Positions 7,773 through 16,932 are shown, numbered from the stretch's first letter. The stretch: 64,000 nucleotides of DNA from Caenimonas soli (GCF_013155545.1 NZ_JABJVV010000001.1:558001-622000), one strand, 5' to 3'. Numbers and translations: made by a program. The notes: generated by a model not told the origin, from the sequence alone.

Positions 7773-8138
7773 CTATCCGCCCGCGCGCTTGACGGTGTGG
7801 CCCTGCTCCTTGAGCATCCCGATCACCCGCTCGCAGTGATCGCCCTGCACTTCGATCACGCCGTCTTTCACCGTACCGCCAGAGCCGCAAGCCGCCTTGA
7901 GCTGCTGGCCCAGCTTGACCAGTGCCGCTTCGTCCAGCGTCAATCCCTTGACCACCGTCACGGCCTTGCCGCCCCGGCCCTTCGTTTCGCGCGACACCCG
8001 CACGATGCCGTCGGAAGGCACGGCGGCCTTCGCCTGCTTGCAGATGCACTGCGCGATGGGCCGGCGGCACGCCGGGCACATGCGCCCGGCGTCCGTGGAG
8101 TACACCAGCCCGCCGCCGGTCGTGATCCTGCTTTTCAT
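7773..8138 (-). CDS. yciH: Translation initiation factor Sui1-like protein (YciH)
   Basis: A 121-residue protein. The N-terminal part has a CPACRRPIAQCIC cysteine cluster that could bind zinc. The C-terminal half is a SUI1/eIF1 fold with KGRGGKAVTVVKGL, LKAACGSGGTVKDG and EVQGDH. Bacterial YciH proteins bind the 30S subunit and affect initiation fidelity, notably under stress. Length matches E. coli YciH (108 aa) plus a short N-terminal extension. The DUF3820 gene follows within 10 bases. Confidence 0.88.
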   Translation of the reverse strand: MKSRITTGGGLVYSTDAGRMCPACRRPIAQCICKQAKAAVPSDGIVRVSRETKGRGGKAVTVVKGLTLDEAALVKLGQQLKAACGSGGTVKDGVIEVQGDHCERVIGMLKEQGHTVKRAGG

Positions 8139-8159
8139 GTCCGCAATACTACCTTTGGT

Positions 8160-8909
8160 TCAGACCAAGCCGCCGTTGGCGCGCAAGGTCTGGCCGTTGA
8201 TCCAGCCGGCGTCGTCGCTCGCCAGGAAAGCCACGGCGCTGGCGATGTCCTCGGGAGTGCCCAGGCGTTCCAGCGGTGCAGCTTTCGCGAGTCGCTCGAT
8301 GGCATCGGGAGACTTGCCGTCCAGGAACAAGGCTGTGGCCGTGGGTCCCGGCGCCACCGCGTTCACGGTGATGCCCTTGCCGCGCAGCTCCTTGGCCACG
8401 ATGTTGGTGAAGGTTTCCACGGCGCTTTTAGTGGCGGCGTAAACGGCGTACCCCGGAAGCGCCAGGCCGATCACGCTGGTGGAGAAATTGACGATGCGCC
8501 CGCCGGCCTGCAGCCGCGTTGCCGCTTCACGCAGGGTGTTGAAGGTGCCTTTCACGTTGACGGAGAAGAGCCGGTCGAACGTCGCGTCGTCGGTCTGCGC
8601 CAAGGGCGGCAGCGCGGGCGGCATGATGCCCGCGTTGTTCACCAGCACATCGACTCGGCCCCAGGTGCTGATAGCTTCATCGAACAGCCGCCGCACGGCT
8701 GCGCTGTCCGATACATCGGCCTGCACGGCAATGGCTTGGCCGCCCTCGGACTCGATCGCTTGCACGACGCCATGCGCCTCTTCGGCCTTGCCGGCGTAGT
8801 TGACGACGACAGCGTAGCCGTCCCGGGCCAGCCGCAGGGCTACAGCGGCGCCGATGCCGCGCGACGCGCCGGTGACGATGGCGACTCGGGGATGGGTGGG
8901 GTTGCTCAT
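8160..8909 (-). CDS. SDR family NAD(P)-dependent oxidoreductase
   Basis: A 249-residue classical short-chain dehydrogenase. It has TGASRGIG at 13-20, NNAG at 91-94, and the catalytic S143, Y157 and K161 (YxxxK). The start of the second beta strand ends in NYAGK rather than an acidic residue, which favours NADP(H). It is divergent from the LysR gene at 9034, with two inverted repeats in the shared gap, so it is the likely regulatory target of that LysR protein. The substrate is not predictable. Confidence 0.85.
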   Translation of the reverse strand: MSNPTHPRVAIVTGASRGIGAAVALRLARDGYAVVVNYAGKAEEAHGVVQAIESEGGQAIAVQADVSDSAAVRRLFDEAISTWGRVDVLVNNAGIMPPALPPLAQTDDATFDRLFSVNVKGTFNTLREAATRLQAGGRIVNFSTSVIGLALPGYAVYAATKSAVETFTNIVAKELRGKGITVNAVAPGPTATALFLDGKSPDAIERLAKAAPLERLGTPEDIASAVAFLASDDAGWINGQTLRANGGLV

Positions 8910-8919
8910 TTCAGGTGCT

Positions 8920-8967
8920 CCAGGTTGAAAAGTTGAATCGGTGAGGGGATTGTTCTATTCAACCTGG
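8920..8967. promoter_or_regulatory. Inverted repeat CCAGGTTGAA / TTCAACCTGG
   Basis: Ten-base perfect arms at 8920-8929 and 8958-8967 separated by 28 bases, in the divergent gap between the SDR and LysR genes. The arm next to the SDR start overlaps its likely leader. It may be a LysR operator or an mRNA stem over the SDR start region. Confidence 0.4.
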
Positions 8968-8975
8968 CCTAGATA

Positions 8976-8995
8976 AATGGCCTAAAATTGCCATT
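8976..8995. promoter_or_regulatory. Candidate LysR box AATGGC-N8-GCCATT
   Basis: Six-base perfect arms with an AT-rich eight-base centre, lying in the SDR-LysR gap. LysR proteins commonly bind dyads with an AT-rich middle between themselves and a divergent target, so this is a reasonable autoregulatory site. Confidence 0.4.
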
Positions 8996-9033
8996 ACTAT
9001 CCAAACAGCAACAACAATCGACGCGAGGTTCCC

Positions 9034-9927
9034 CTGGATCGTTTTCATTCCATGCGGCTGTTCACCCGCATCGTCGAGCTGGGCAGTTTCACCAAGGCCG
9101 CGGACGACCTGCAGCTGCCCCGCGCCACGGTGACGCACGCCATCCAGCAGATGGAAAAGCGGCTGGGGACGCGGCTACTACACCGGACGACGCGCCATGT
9201 CAGCCCCACGCAGGACGGAGAGGCCTACTACGAGCGCTGCGTGCGCCTGCTGGCAGACCTGGAGGAAACCGAAACGGCGTTTGCCGCTAGCGCCAGGCCC
9301 AAGGGCAAGCTGCGCGCGGACCTGCAGGGCACGTTGGCCAAACACTTCATCCTGCCCGTCGTTCACGAGTTTTTCGAGCGCTACCCGGATATCGAGCTCG
9401 AGATCGGCATGGGCGACCGCCTGGTCGATCTGGTGCGAGAGGGTGTGGACTGCGTGCTGCGCGCTGGGGAGCTGGGCGATTCAGCCATGGTGGCGCGCCG
9501 CGTCGCGTCCCTGCAGCAAGTGACCTGCGCCAGCCGTGAATACCTCAAGCGTCACGGCGTGCCCAAGTCCGTCGATGAACTGCGCGGGCACCGCGCGGTG
9601 AACTTCCTCTCCGCCCGCACCGGCAAACCCCTGCCGTTCGACTTCGTGGTGGACGGCGCGCCTCGCAGCGTGCGGCTGCCGGGCTCAGTGACGGTGAATG
9701 ACGCCGATGCCTACGCAGCGTGTTGTGCTGCGCACCTGGGATTCATCCAGCTGCCGCGCTATCACGTGGCCGCCCAGCTGGAGGACGGCAGCCTGCGCGA
9801 GGTGCTCGCCAAGTGGCGGCCCGCGCCCATGCCGGTTTCGGTCATGTACCCGCACCACCGGCAGCTGTCGCCGCGCGTGCGCGTGTTCGTGGACTGGCTG
9901 GCCGAAGTGATGGGCCGCGCCGGCTAA
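9034..9927 (+). CDS. LysR family transcriptional regulator
   Basis: A LysR-type activator/repressor of 297 residues if it starts at the CTG at 9034, or 291 if at the ATG at 9052. The CTG is preferred because GAGG at 9025-9028 lies 5 bases before it and because it restores the usual N-terminus DRFHSMRLFTRIVE seen in this family; no ATG, GTG or TTG precedes it nearby. The winged-helix DNA-binding part spans about residues 7-65 (GSFTKAADDL, then RATVTHAIQQ), followed by a substrate-binding domain. It is divergent from the SDR gene. The last four bases overlap the convergent next gene. Confidence 0.82.
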   Translation: MDRFHSMRLFTRIVELGSFTKAADDLQLPRATVTHAIQQMEKRLGTRLLHRTTRHVSPTQDGEAYYERCVRLLADLEETETAFAASARPKGKLRADLQGTLAKHFILPVVHEFFERYPDIELEIGMGDRLVDLVREGVDCVLRAGELGDSAMVARRVASLQQVTCASREYLKRHGVPKSVDELRGHRAVNFLSARTGKPLPFDFVVDGAPRSVRLPGSVTVNDADAYAACCAAHLGFIQLPRYHVAAQLEDGSLREVLAKWRPAPMPVSVMYPHHRQLSPRVRVFVDWLAEVMGRAG

Positions 9928-10721
9928 TTGCTCGCCGTCAAGACGCCCCGCGCCAGGATGTCGGCCTGCTGCGCCCCGAGCCGGGCGTTGTGGATGTGCA
10001 GCTGCGTTTCGCGTGGAAGCTTCTTGGTGTTCTTGCCGTTCCAGGCGGCCCGCCCGCGGCTGGAGAGGTTGTAGTAGATCGAAACGCCTTCGCGCAGCTT
10101 GGCGGCGCGTTCGTCGGCATCGAGCTTGAGGCCGGCGATTCGCGCCTGGCTCCACAGCGCCGCTTCCTTCATGTGCAGTGCGGCCACATGCACCGACTCC
10201 ACCGGATCGTCGGGGTTGCGCACACCCAGCAACTTGGCAGTGGCCGGCTCGAACTGCGCGATGCCCAGGTTGGGCGTGCCGTCCTTGCTGGCGCCGGTGC
10301 GGGGAACCCAGGAGGTCTCGGCATTGATGATGCCGTACACGTCCTTGAAGCCGAGGCCCACCTCGTTCAAGCCGGCGCGCTGCGCGGCGGATTTGACCAG
10401 CAGGATCCTGGAATCGGGATCGGGCGTGGGAAGCTTCTCCTCGCCTATGCGTGTGGACACCCAGCGGATGCGGCTGCGCAGCTGGTCGTAGTACCCGTCC
10501 TCGGGCCGGGGAGCCGGCACCGCGGCGACCGGCGCCTGCGCAACTTTTTCCTGCACCGCCTGGATCGTCGCCTGGGCCTGCGCAGCCGCGAGTTGGGTAG
10601 CGCGGGTGGGATGCCAGCCCATCCAGCCGGCAAGGGCTACGAGTTCCAGCGCAACGACGGCAAACGCGACAGTGGTGAATCCTGCAACAGCAGAGTAAGT
10701 CGCCCAGCGATGGCTGTTCAT
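9924..10721 (-). CDS. Membrane-anchored lytic transglycosylase-like protein
   Basis: A 265-residue protein with an N-terminal membrane anchor (about residues 12-36, VAGFTTVAFAVVALELVALAGW), an Ala/Gln-rich spacer, and a periplasmic domain that has an SLT-like core: NAETSW with E135 as likely catalytic acid, then LGIAQFEPATAKLLG in place of the usual GxMQ segment. Lytic transglycosylases cut the MurNAc-GlcNAc bond of peptidoglycan. The family match is by motif only. The start has an AAAGGGA site before the ATG. The gene converges on and overlaps the LysR gene by four bases. Confidence 0.6.
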   Translation of the reverse strand: MNSHRWATYSAVAGFTTVAFAVVALELVALAGWMGWHPTRATQLAAAQAQATIQAVQEKVAQAPVAAVPAPRPEDGYYDQLRSRIRWVSTRIGEEKLPTPDPDSRILLVKSAAQRAGLNEVGLGFKDVYGIINAETSWVPRTGASKDGTPNLGIAQFEPATAKLLGVRNPDDPVESVHVAALHMKEAALWSQARIAGLKLDADERAAKLREGVSIYYNLSSRGRAAWNGKNTKKLPRETQLHIHNARLGAQQADILARGVLTASN

Positions 10722-10820
10722 GTAGTCCCTTTCTTACAAAGAAGACCAAGGGAGACCGCTGGCGACCTCCAAGTTCACCGATGTTTCAATCAATCCTGCT
10801 GCTGAGGATGTACGCGCGAA

Positions 10821-13800
10821 TTAATCCACGGCTTCATTGCGCTGGGAGCTGATGTGCCGCAGCAGAGTCAGGAGGCGCCCGGTTTCTATCGGCTTCACCA
10901 TGTGGTGGTCGAACTCGGACGCGATCGGGCTCGGCCTGCCGTTTTCCTGGCTGTATCCCGTCACCGCGATCAGCACCGAACCGGCGGTCTCGGGCTGGGC
11001 TCGCAGCCGGCGCGCCAGTTCGTTGCCGTCCATCTCGGGCAATCCGATATCCAGCAGGCAAACGTCGGGCTGCGCCGCCCGCGCCAGCTCCAGCGCGTGC
11101 TTGGGCAGGTGTTCCACGAAAACGCGCTGGCCGGAGACCTTCAGGAGCATGCCCAGCATCTGGGCCGCGTCCACGTTGTCGTCGACGATCAGAACCTTCA
11201 ACTCCGCCGCGCCGGCCTGCGCGGCCAGAGACTGGCCGGGTTTTTCAACCGCGGGGGCGATCTCGCCGGCACGCGGCAGCAATACCCGGAACTCACTACC
11301 CAGGCCAAGGCCGTCGCTGTGCGCCGTCACGGTTCCGCCGTGGAGCTCCACGATCCCCCGCACCAGCGCCAAGCCGATCCCCAGTCCCCCGTCGGCGCGA
11401 TCGGACGTTCTTTGGGCCTGAGCGAACAGCTCGAACGCGGACTCGACCAGCTCCGGGGACATGCCGATGCCGTTGTCGCGCACCGAAAGCCCGACATAGC
11501 CTTCCAGCGCCTCGACCTTCAGGACGATATTGCCGCCCGGCGGCGTGTACTTGACCGCGTTGTTCAGCAGGTTGGCCAGCACCTGCACCAGCCGCTTGTG
11601 GTCGCCCCACACCAGGGCGGGGACGGGCGCGGGCAGAACCGCCAGATGGTGGTCGCGCGACCTGATCAGCGGCTCGACCTGCTCTATCGCCTCGGCCATG
11701 ATGCTCTTGATGTCCATCGGCGCGCGGACCAGGGTGACCAGCCCGCTCGTCACGCGCGACATATCCAGCAGGTCGTTGACCAGGCTGGTCATATGGCTGA
11801 CTTGGCGCGAGATGACCTCGCTGGTGTGCTGCACGTCCTCGGAATTGAGCCCCTCGATGGAAAGAAGCTCCGCCGCCGCCGCGATGGGCGCCAGCGGATT
11901 GCGCAGCTCATGGGCGAGCATCGCCAGGAATTCGTCTTTGCGGCGATCGGCTTCCTTGAGCTTCTCCTCGGCCTGCTTGCGTTCGTTGATGTCGCGATAG
12001 AAGACTGCCAGCCCGCCATTCAGCGCCGGATAGGCGCGCACCTCCAGCCATGAGACCTCGTCGCCACCGTTGGTACGGTATTCGACCGACGCGCCCTTTC
12101 CCGTTTCCCGGACGCGGTGATAAAGATCGCTGAGGCCCGAGCCCACCACCTTGGGCCAGATCTCCCAGACCCTGCGCCCGATCACCTCGGGCGCGGACAA
12201 CTTGCCGATGCGCAGCCCCTCGGCGTTCATCTGCAGCAGGCGGCAATCCGGGTCGAGCATGGCGAACCCCTCGGTCATGCTGTCGAACACGTACTGGCTC
12301 TGGTCCCGCTCGGCCCGCAGCGCTGCCTGGGCCCGCGCGGTTTCGACGTAGGACCAGGTGCGCTCGGCCATGTCCTGCGCGCGCTGCAGGTCCACGGCTC
12401 GCCAGCGGCAGGGCTCTTGCTGCTGGACCATCAAGACGATGCTGAGCCGCCCGGACTTGACCAGCGGCAAGGCAAGAAACGCGCGCACGCCCACCCGCGC
12501 ATACGTTTGCGCGAAGGCTGCGGTCCGTTCGTCCTTTGACACGTCATCGACGGTCAACACCGTGCCTGCCCGCAAGGCCGCGATGACGTCGGTGCCGAAC
12601 TCTTCGAGGCGGTTGATGTTGCCGGCCACGCTGACGACGCCCTCGTCGGTCCAGTCGCGACGCACGTCGAAGGTTCCGTTGACATCATCCACCTCGGCGT
12701 AAAGGACCCGGGATGCGCCGAGCTGATGGCCCAGCAGGCTGCTTGCCAGCGCAATGATCGCGTCGGGGTCGGTCAGCGGCCGCAGCATGTCGGAGAGTTC
12801 GAGCCGGAAGGCCTGCAGGGCGGCGTTGTGCTGCAGTTCCTCCTCCGCCATGCGCCTTCGCTCGTCGGAATGCGCGCGTTCGATCGCAGCCCAGGTACGC
12901 TCCGCAACGTCCTCGGCCAGCGTCACCTCGTCGTCGGTCCACACGTGAGTGGCGGCGCGGTGCAGGCGGAGCACGGCGCGCCACCGGCCGTTCTTGATCA
13001 GCGGGATGGCCAGCAACGACCGCGCGCCGATAGCCGTGTAAGTGTGGGCGTACGGTGCCGAGCGTTCATCCGTTTGGGAATCGTCCACCCGGAGCGTGCG
13101 CCCAGCCTTCAGCACGGCGGTTGCCATCGGACCGAAGTTGTCCAAGTCGAGGGTCCGGCCGGACAGCGGCGGCAGCTCACCCTGCGACCAGTCATGCCTG
13201 ACCTTGACCTGTCGTTCAGCCGCATCGACTTCCAGGTAACCGACACGCGCCACCTTGAGATGCAGGCCCAGCATGCGGCTGGCCACGCCGATGATTTCGT
13301 CCGGATCCGACAAGCGCCGCAGGTGATCGGAAAGCTGCAGCTGGAACGCATGCCGCCGTTCCATCTCGACTTGCGTCGTGGTTTCGGTCGCAATGCAGAT
13401 GAGCCCGCCAATACTGCCCTCGTCGTCGCGAACCGGCGTGTACGAGAAAGTGAACCAGCCTTGGCTGGGGCGGCCGTGGCGGACGGTCTCGGCGGGGAAA
13501 TTCTCGAAGTAGCAGGACTGCCCCTCGACAGTGCGGTAAGCGATGGGGCCGATCTCGGGCCACACCTCGGCAAATACTTCCCGCATCGGCGCACCGAACG
13601 CGGCTGGATGCTTGTGACCGATCAGGCTCAGATACCCGTCGTTGTAGATGAGCCTGAGCTCGGGCCCCCAGGCCAGGCACATGGGAAAGGCCGAGTCCAG
13701 CATCAGGTCCACGACCGTGCAGAGCGACTTCGGCCAAGAGAGCGGCTCCCCGAAGGATGAGGCACTCCAGTCGAACTCGCTCATGTAGGCGTGCATCCGG

Positions 13801-13835
13801 CTCGTACCCGGGCGCGTTTCCCTGTCCAGTGCCAT
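10821..13835 (-). CDS. Hybrid sensor histidine kinase/response regulator (PAS-GAF-GAF-PAS-HisKA-HATPase-REC)
   Basis: A 1004-residue cytosolic hybrid kinase. Order: an N-terminal PAS-like domain (about 25-160), two similar GAF domains (about 170-330 and 350-500), a PAS domain with YRDINERKQAE end (about 510-625), HisKA with phospho-acceptor H642 in LAHELRNP, a HATPase_c with N and G boxes (DNGIGMSP, GGLGIGLALV), and a receiver domain with acceptor D929 in LLDIGLP. No membrane segments are visible. The ATG at 13835 was chosen for its GGAGGT site 8 bases upstream. The two GAF domains look like an internal duplication. No dedicated output regulator is adjacent. Confidence 0.88.
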   Translation of the reverse strand: MALDRETRPGTSRMHAYMSEFDWSASSFGEPLSWPKSLCTVVDLMLDSAFPMCLAWGPELRLIYNDGYLSLIGHKHPAAFGAPMREVFAEVWPEIGPIAYRTVEGQSCYFENFPAETVRHGRPSQGWFTFSYTPVRDDEGSIGGLICIATETTTQVEMERRHAFQLQLSDHLRRLSDPDEIIGVASRMLGLHLKVARVGYLEVDAAERQVKVRHDWSQGELPPLSGRTLDLDNFGPMATAVLKAGRTLRVDDSQTDERSAPYAHTYTAIGARSLLAIPLIKNGRWRAVLRLHRAATHVWTDDEVTLAEDVAERTWAAIERAHSDERRRMAEEELQHNAALQAFRLELSDMLRPLTDPDAIIALASSLLGHQLGASRVLYAEVDDVNGTFDVRRDWTDEGVVSVAGNINRLEEFGTDVIAALRAGTVLTVDDVSKDERTAAFAQTYARVGVRAFLALPLVKSGRLSIVLMVQQQEPCRWRAVDLQRAQDMAERTWSYVETARAQAALRAERDQSQYVFDSMTEGFAMLDPDCRLLQMNAEGLRIGKLSAPEVIGRRVWEIWPKVVGSGLSDLYHRVRETGKGASVEYRTNGGDEVSWLEVRAYPALNGGLAVFYRDINERKQAEEKLKEADRRKDEFLAMLAHELRNPLAPIAAAAELLSIEGLNSEDVQHTSEVISRQVSHMTSLVNDLLDMSRVTSGLVTLVRAPMDIKSIMAEAIEQVEPLIRSRDHHLAVLPAPVPALVWGDHKRLVQVLANLLNNAVKYTPPGGNIVLKVEALEGYVGLSVRDNGIGMSPELVESAFELFAQAQRTSDRADGGLGIGLALVRGIVELHGGTVTAHSDGLGLGSEFRVLLPRAGEIAPAVEKPGQSLAAQAGAAELKVLIVDDNVDAAQMLGMLLKVSGQRVFVEHLPKHALELARAAQPDVCLLDIGLPEMDGNELARRLRAQPETAGSVLIAVTGYSQENGRPSPIASEFDHHMVKPIETGRLLTLLRHISSQRNEAVD

Positions 13836-13944
13836 TTGTCCGCACCTCCAGCAGACTGAACAGCTTACTCTGTTGCTGCTTTTTTGTGCATCATCCAATT
13901 GAGGGATGGGCCAGCAATACTTTAATACTACTTAGACCCGGAAA

Positions 13945-14199
13945 TCAGTCGGGCGTGAACTTGGCGTTGAACGTGGCGGCGTCGGCCGCCAGTTCGAAGG
14001 TCACCAGTTGGCCCATCTTGCCGTCGGCCAGCCGGTAGGCAGCGAACAGGCTGTGCTTGCCCTTCAGGCGGAATGCGGGCAGGTCGATCAGGGCATAGGG
14101 ATGCGGCACGAACACCTCATGCAGGAAGATCTCGCGGTGCACGTTGCGCGGAGATGGGAAAAGCTTGTAGCTGTCGGTGGTGATGGTGGCTTCGGGCAT
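13945..14199 (-). CDS. Hypothetical protein, 84 aa, after a Bug receptor gene
   Basis: I do not recognise this family. The protein begins MPEATITTDSYKLFPSP and continues with mixed strand-like segments (LIDLPAFRLKGKHSLFAAYRLADG) ending NAKFTPD. It has no signal peptide. It starts 8 bases after the stop of the Bug receptor gene and is probably on the same transcript. Possibly it is a small enzyme-associated or scaffold protein; nothing in the sequence decides this. Confidence 0.55.
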   Translation of the reverse strand: MPEATITTDSYKLFPSPRNVHREIFLHEVFVPHPYALIDLPAFRLKGKHSLFAAYRLADGKMGQLVTFELAADAATFNAKFTPD

Positions 14200-14207
14200 T
14201 CCGCATC

Positions 14208-15206
14208 CTAATCCGGCTTGGCACCCGACTCCTTCACCACCTTCGCCCACTTCGCCGTTTCGCTCTGCATCAGGCTGGCCAGCGCCTCGGGAGTGCCGGG
14301 CCCTGCCTCCAGCCCCAGGCCGGACAGTTTTTCCCTCACGTCGGGCATGGCCAGGACCTTGGCCGTTTCCTGGTTGATGCGCGCCTGCACGTCGCGCGGC
14401 ATGCCCGCCGGCCCGAGCAACGCGAACCATGACGTGGCCTCGAATCCCGGCAAGCCGGATTCGGCGATGGTCGGGATGCCGGGCGCCGCCGGCGAACGGT
14501 TGGCGCTGGTGACGGCAATAGCCCGCACTTCGCCCGCCTTGACCAGCGGCAGGGCCGAGGGCATGTTGTCGAAGATCATGTGGATGCGTCCGCCCAGCAG
14601 ATCGGGCACCGCCTGGGCGCGCCCCTTGTACGGGATGTGCTGCATCTTCACGCCGGCGAGCGTATTGAAGAGCTCGCCGGATAGATGGATGGACGTGCCA
14701 CTTCCCGACGAGCCGAAGCTCAGCGGCGTCGTCTTCGCCAGCTCTATGAGTTCCTTCACCGTGGTCGCCGGCACGGTCTTGTTCACCACCAGCAGGTTGG
14801 GCGTGGAAGCCAGGAAGGTGATGGGCGTGAAGTCCTTGATGTGGTTGTACGGCAGCTTGTCGTAGAGCGACGCATTGATGGCGTGGGTTCCCACCGTGCC
14901 AATGATGAGCGTTGCGCCATCGCCCGGGCTCTTGGCAACGAAATCCGCCCCGATGTTGCCGCCGGCGCCAGGCTTGTTGTCCACGGTCACCGGCTGCCCC
15001 AGCGCGGCCCATTTCTCGGCCAGCACGCGGGCCAGCGTGTCAGGCGCGCCGCCCGGCGGAAACGTGACCACGATCCTGATGGGCTTGGTGGGCCACAAGG
15101 CGCTCTGCGCGTGTGCCGCCGCATGCAGCGCGAACCCGACGAGCAACACACTGGAGCTGATGAGCATCTGCCGCAAGCTCATGCGGCTGAGGGAACGGAT
15201 GGGCAT
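14208..15206 (-). CDS. Tripartite tricarboxylate transporter substrate-binding protein (Bug/TctC family)
   Basis: A 332-residue periplasmic receptor with an N-terminal signal peptide ending in HAAAHAQS. It shows the Bug family pattern: PIRIVVTFPPGGAPD near residue 42, VDNKPGAGGNIGADFVA, then SGSGTSIHLSGELF and HIPYKG. Bug proteins bind small carboxylates and pass them to the TctA/TctB membrane proteins, but no tctA or tctB gene exists in the window. It is followed by the 84-residue hypothetical gene and is divergent from the BNR-repeat lipoprotein gene. Confidence 0.9.
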   Translation of the reverse strand: MPIRSLSRMSLRQMLISSSVLLVGFALHAAAHAQSALWPTKPIRIVVTFPPGGAPDTLARVLAEKWAALGQPVTVDNKPGAGGNIGADFVAKSPGDGATLIIGTVGTHAINASLYDKLPYNHIKDFTPITFLASTPNLLVVNKTVPATTVKELIELAKTTPLSFGSSGSGTSIHLSGELFNTLAGVKMQHIPYKGRAQAVPDLLGGRIHMIFDNMPSALPLVKAGEVRAIAVTSANRSPAAPGIPTIAESGLPGFEATSWFALLGPAGMPRDVQARINQETAKVLAMPDVREKLSGLGLEAGPGTPEALASLMQSETAKWAKVVKESGAKPD

Positions 15207-15295
15207 GGGATGTCTCCTTGGATGGCAGCTTACGTGCGGTCAGCGCTCGTGTCAGTGCGGGTTTGACCCATACACCAAAGCGCTTAACAAGGTTT

Positions 15296-15312
15296 GCGGA
15301 TGAGGCATCCGC
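15296..15312. repeat. Small hairpin GCGGATG-AGG-CATCCGC
   Basis: Seven-base perfect stem with a three-base loop, followed by CTACACGCG, in the divergent gap between the Bug receptor and lipoprotein genes. The shape is somewhat like REP-type palindromes, which end in CCTACA, but only one copy was seen. Confidence 0.4.
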
Positions 15313-15413
15313 CTACACGCGGACGATCCTAAAGCTGATGCGTACGGTCGGACTGGACTTTCAGAATGCCTGCTGAGGCGTCTGTGTCACGCCGTATCAA
15401 AAGGGGATAGCTC

Positions 15414-16895
15414 GTGTCCATCAGTCACTCAAAATCGCGTTACCAGAACATCGCTTGGTCAACTGTGGCTGCCCTTTGGCTGACCGCTTGCGGCGGTGGG
15501 GGCGGAGGAGACTTCGTCATCAGCGCGCCGGCACCAGCCCCTGCGGCCGGGCCCGCACCAGCCCCCGCGCCGGCACCCGCCCCCGTACGTGTCACCGGGC
15601 TTACACAGCAAGCTCAGGCGAACGCCTCGTACACGGTGGCGGCGGCGACGACGGGCACGGTTGTCATCACGCTCCCTCCCACTGCGCAAGTGCAAGTGGG
15701 CGACACAGTCAGCGTGACGGGCGAGAGCGCCAATAGCTGGCAAATTGTCCAGAACCCGGGGCAGGCCGTAGTGACCACGGGCATGGCGGGGAACGTGGCG
15801 CCCGGCGCAACCTGGACGCCTCGCATGAGCCCGAAAGCCTGGCATTGGATTTCTTCAAGCGCGGGCGGGGACGTATTGGCCGCTGGCGCGGGCGGGGGCG
15901 ACCTCAACACATCCGTTGACGGCGGCGTCAACTGGACTGCCGGCGACAGCCCGACCGGCCTCACCTGGATCTCCAGTGACATGAGCGCCAGCGGCGACCG
16001 CATCGCGGCGGTCCAGTATGGCGGCGGCCTGTACATGTCGACCAACGGCGGCGCAAACTGGACACAGGTGACGAGTACGGATCCCGGCGTCAACCTGGCC
16101 GCACAAGCCTTCGAGTCGGTGAACGTCTCGCAGGATGGTCAGCGCATCGTGGTCGCGGTGCAGAACGGGCCCCTTTACGTTTCCAGCAACGCCGGCGTGA
16201 ACTGGGTGGCAGGCACGATGGCGGCGGCTCCCCTGAACGGCTGGTGGCGCTCGGTCGACAGCTCGGCCGATGGGATGATCGTCATGGCCGCCGACCACAA
16301 CGGGCTCCTCTATCGCTCCACCGATGGTGGCCTGACCTGGGCGGCCCGCAACGTCAACGTCGGCGGTGTGCCGGTTTCCGAAAGCTGGTACCGGATGAAG
16401 ATGTCCGCCGACGGCAGTGTCATCGCCGTGGCGGGCAATGCCTTCGGCGGCGCGCCAGGCACCGGTATCTACGTTTCCCATGATGCGGGGCTGACATGGA
16501 CCAAGCCCCATAGCCTGGTGGCCGACTACACGGCAATCGCCATGTCGGCCGACGGCCAGATCATCGGTGTGACCGCTTCCGGCGGCGGATCCACGGGTCG
16601 AGTGCTGCGCTCCACCGATGGCGGAGCCTCCTTCACCGAGGTGACGATGCCCGGCACGGACACGAACTGGCGCGCGATGGCGATGTCGTCGGACGGCAAC
16701 AGGCTCGCCGTTGCGGCAGGCCTGTTCGCCGGCGCCGTGACCGGCCAGCTGTACACCTCCGGTGGCAATCGCACCGACATGGGCACGCTGGGCTCCATCA
16801 CCGGCGGCCAGGGCCTGTCGGCCGAGCTCGAGTACATCGGCGGCGGACTGTTCAAGGTGCGCAGCTCAGCCGGCGGCACCTTCTCGATCCAGTAA
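15414..16895 (+). CDS. BNR/Asp-box repeat lipoprotein
   Basis: A 493-residue protein starting at GTG with an AGGGG site upstream. The signal peptide ends in a lipobox (LTAC at about residue 26) followed by a glycine run and a Pro/Ala linker (about 38-58). The rest is a predicted beta-propeller with at least six Asp-box repeats: SVDGGVNW, STNGGANW, SSNAGVNW, STDGGLTW, SHDAGLTW and STDGGASF, alternating with S-x-DG-x-x-I/V-x-V-A segments. Such proteins sit on the outer membrane and may bind or cleave glycans, but no sialidase active site is evident. It converges with the GH5 gene. Confidence 0.75.
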   Translation: MSISHSKSRYQNIAWSTVAALWLTACGGGGGGDFVISAPAPAPAAGPAPAPAPAPAPVRVTGLTQQAQANASYTVAAATTGTVVITLPPTAQVQVGDTVSVTGESANSWQIVQNPGQAVVTTGMAGNVAPGATWTPRMSPKAWHWISSSAGGDVLAAGAGGGDLNTSVDGGVNWTAGDSPTGLTWISSDMSASGDRIAAVQYGGGLYMSTNGGANWTQVTSTDPGVNLAAQAFESVNVSQDGQRIVVAVQNGPLYVSSNAGVNWVAGTMAAAPLNGWWRSVDSSADGMIVMAADHNGLLYRSTDGGLTWAARNVNVGGVPVSESWYRMKMSADGSVIAVAGNAFGGAPGTGIYVSHDAGLTWTKPHSLVADYTAIAMSADGQIIGVTASGGGSTGRVLRSTDGGASFTEVTMPGTDTNWRAMAMSSDGNRLAVAAGLFAGAVTGQLYTSGGNRTDMGTLGSITGGQGLSAELEYIGGGLFKVRSSAGGTFSIQ

Positions 16896-16932
16896 TCGCT
16901 GGGGCGGAGGCGGTGCTCGATGCGGACCCTGG

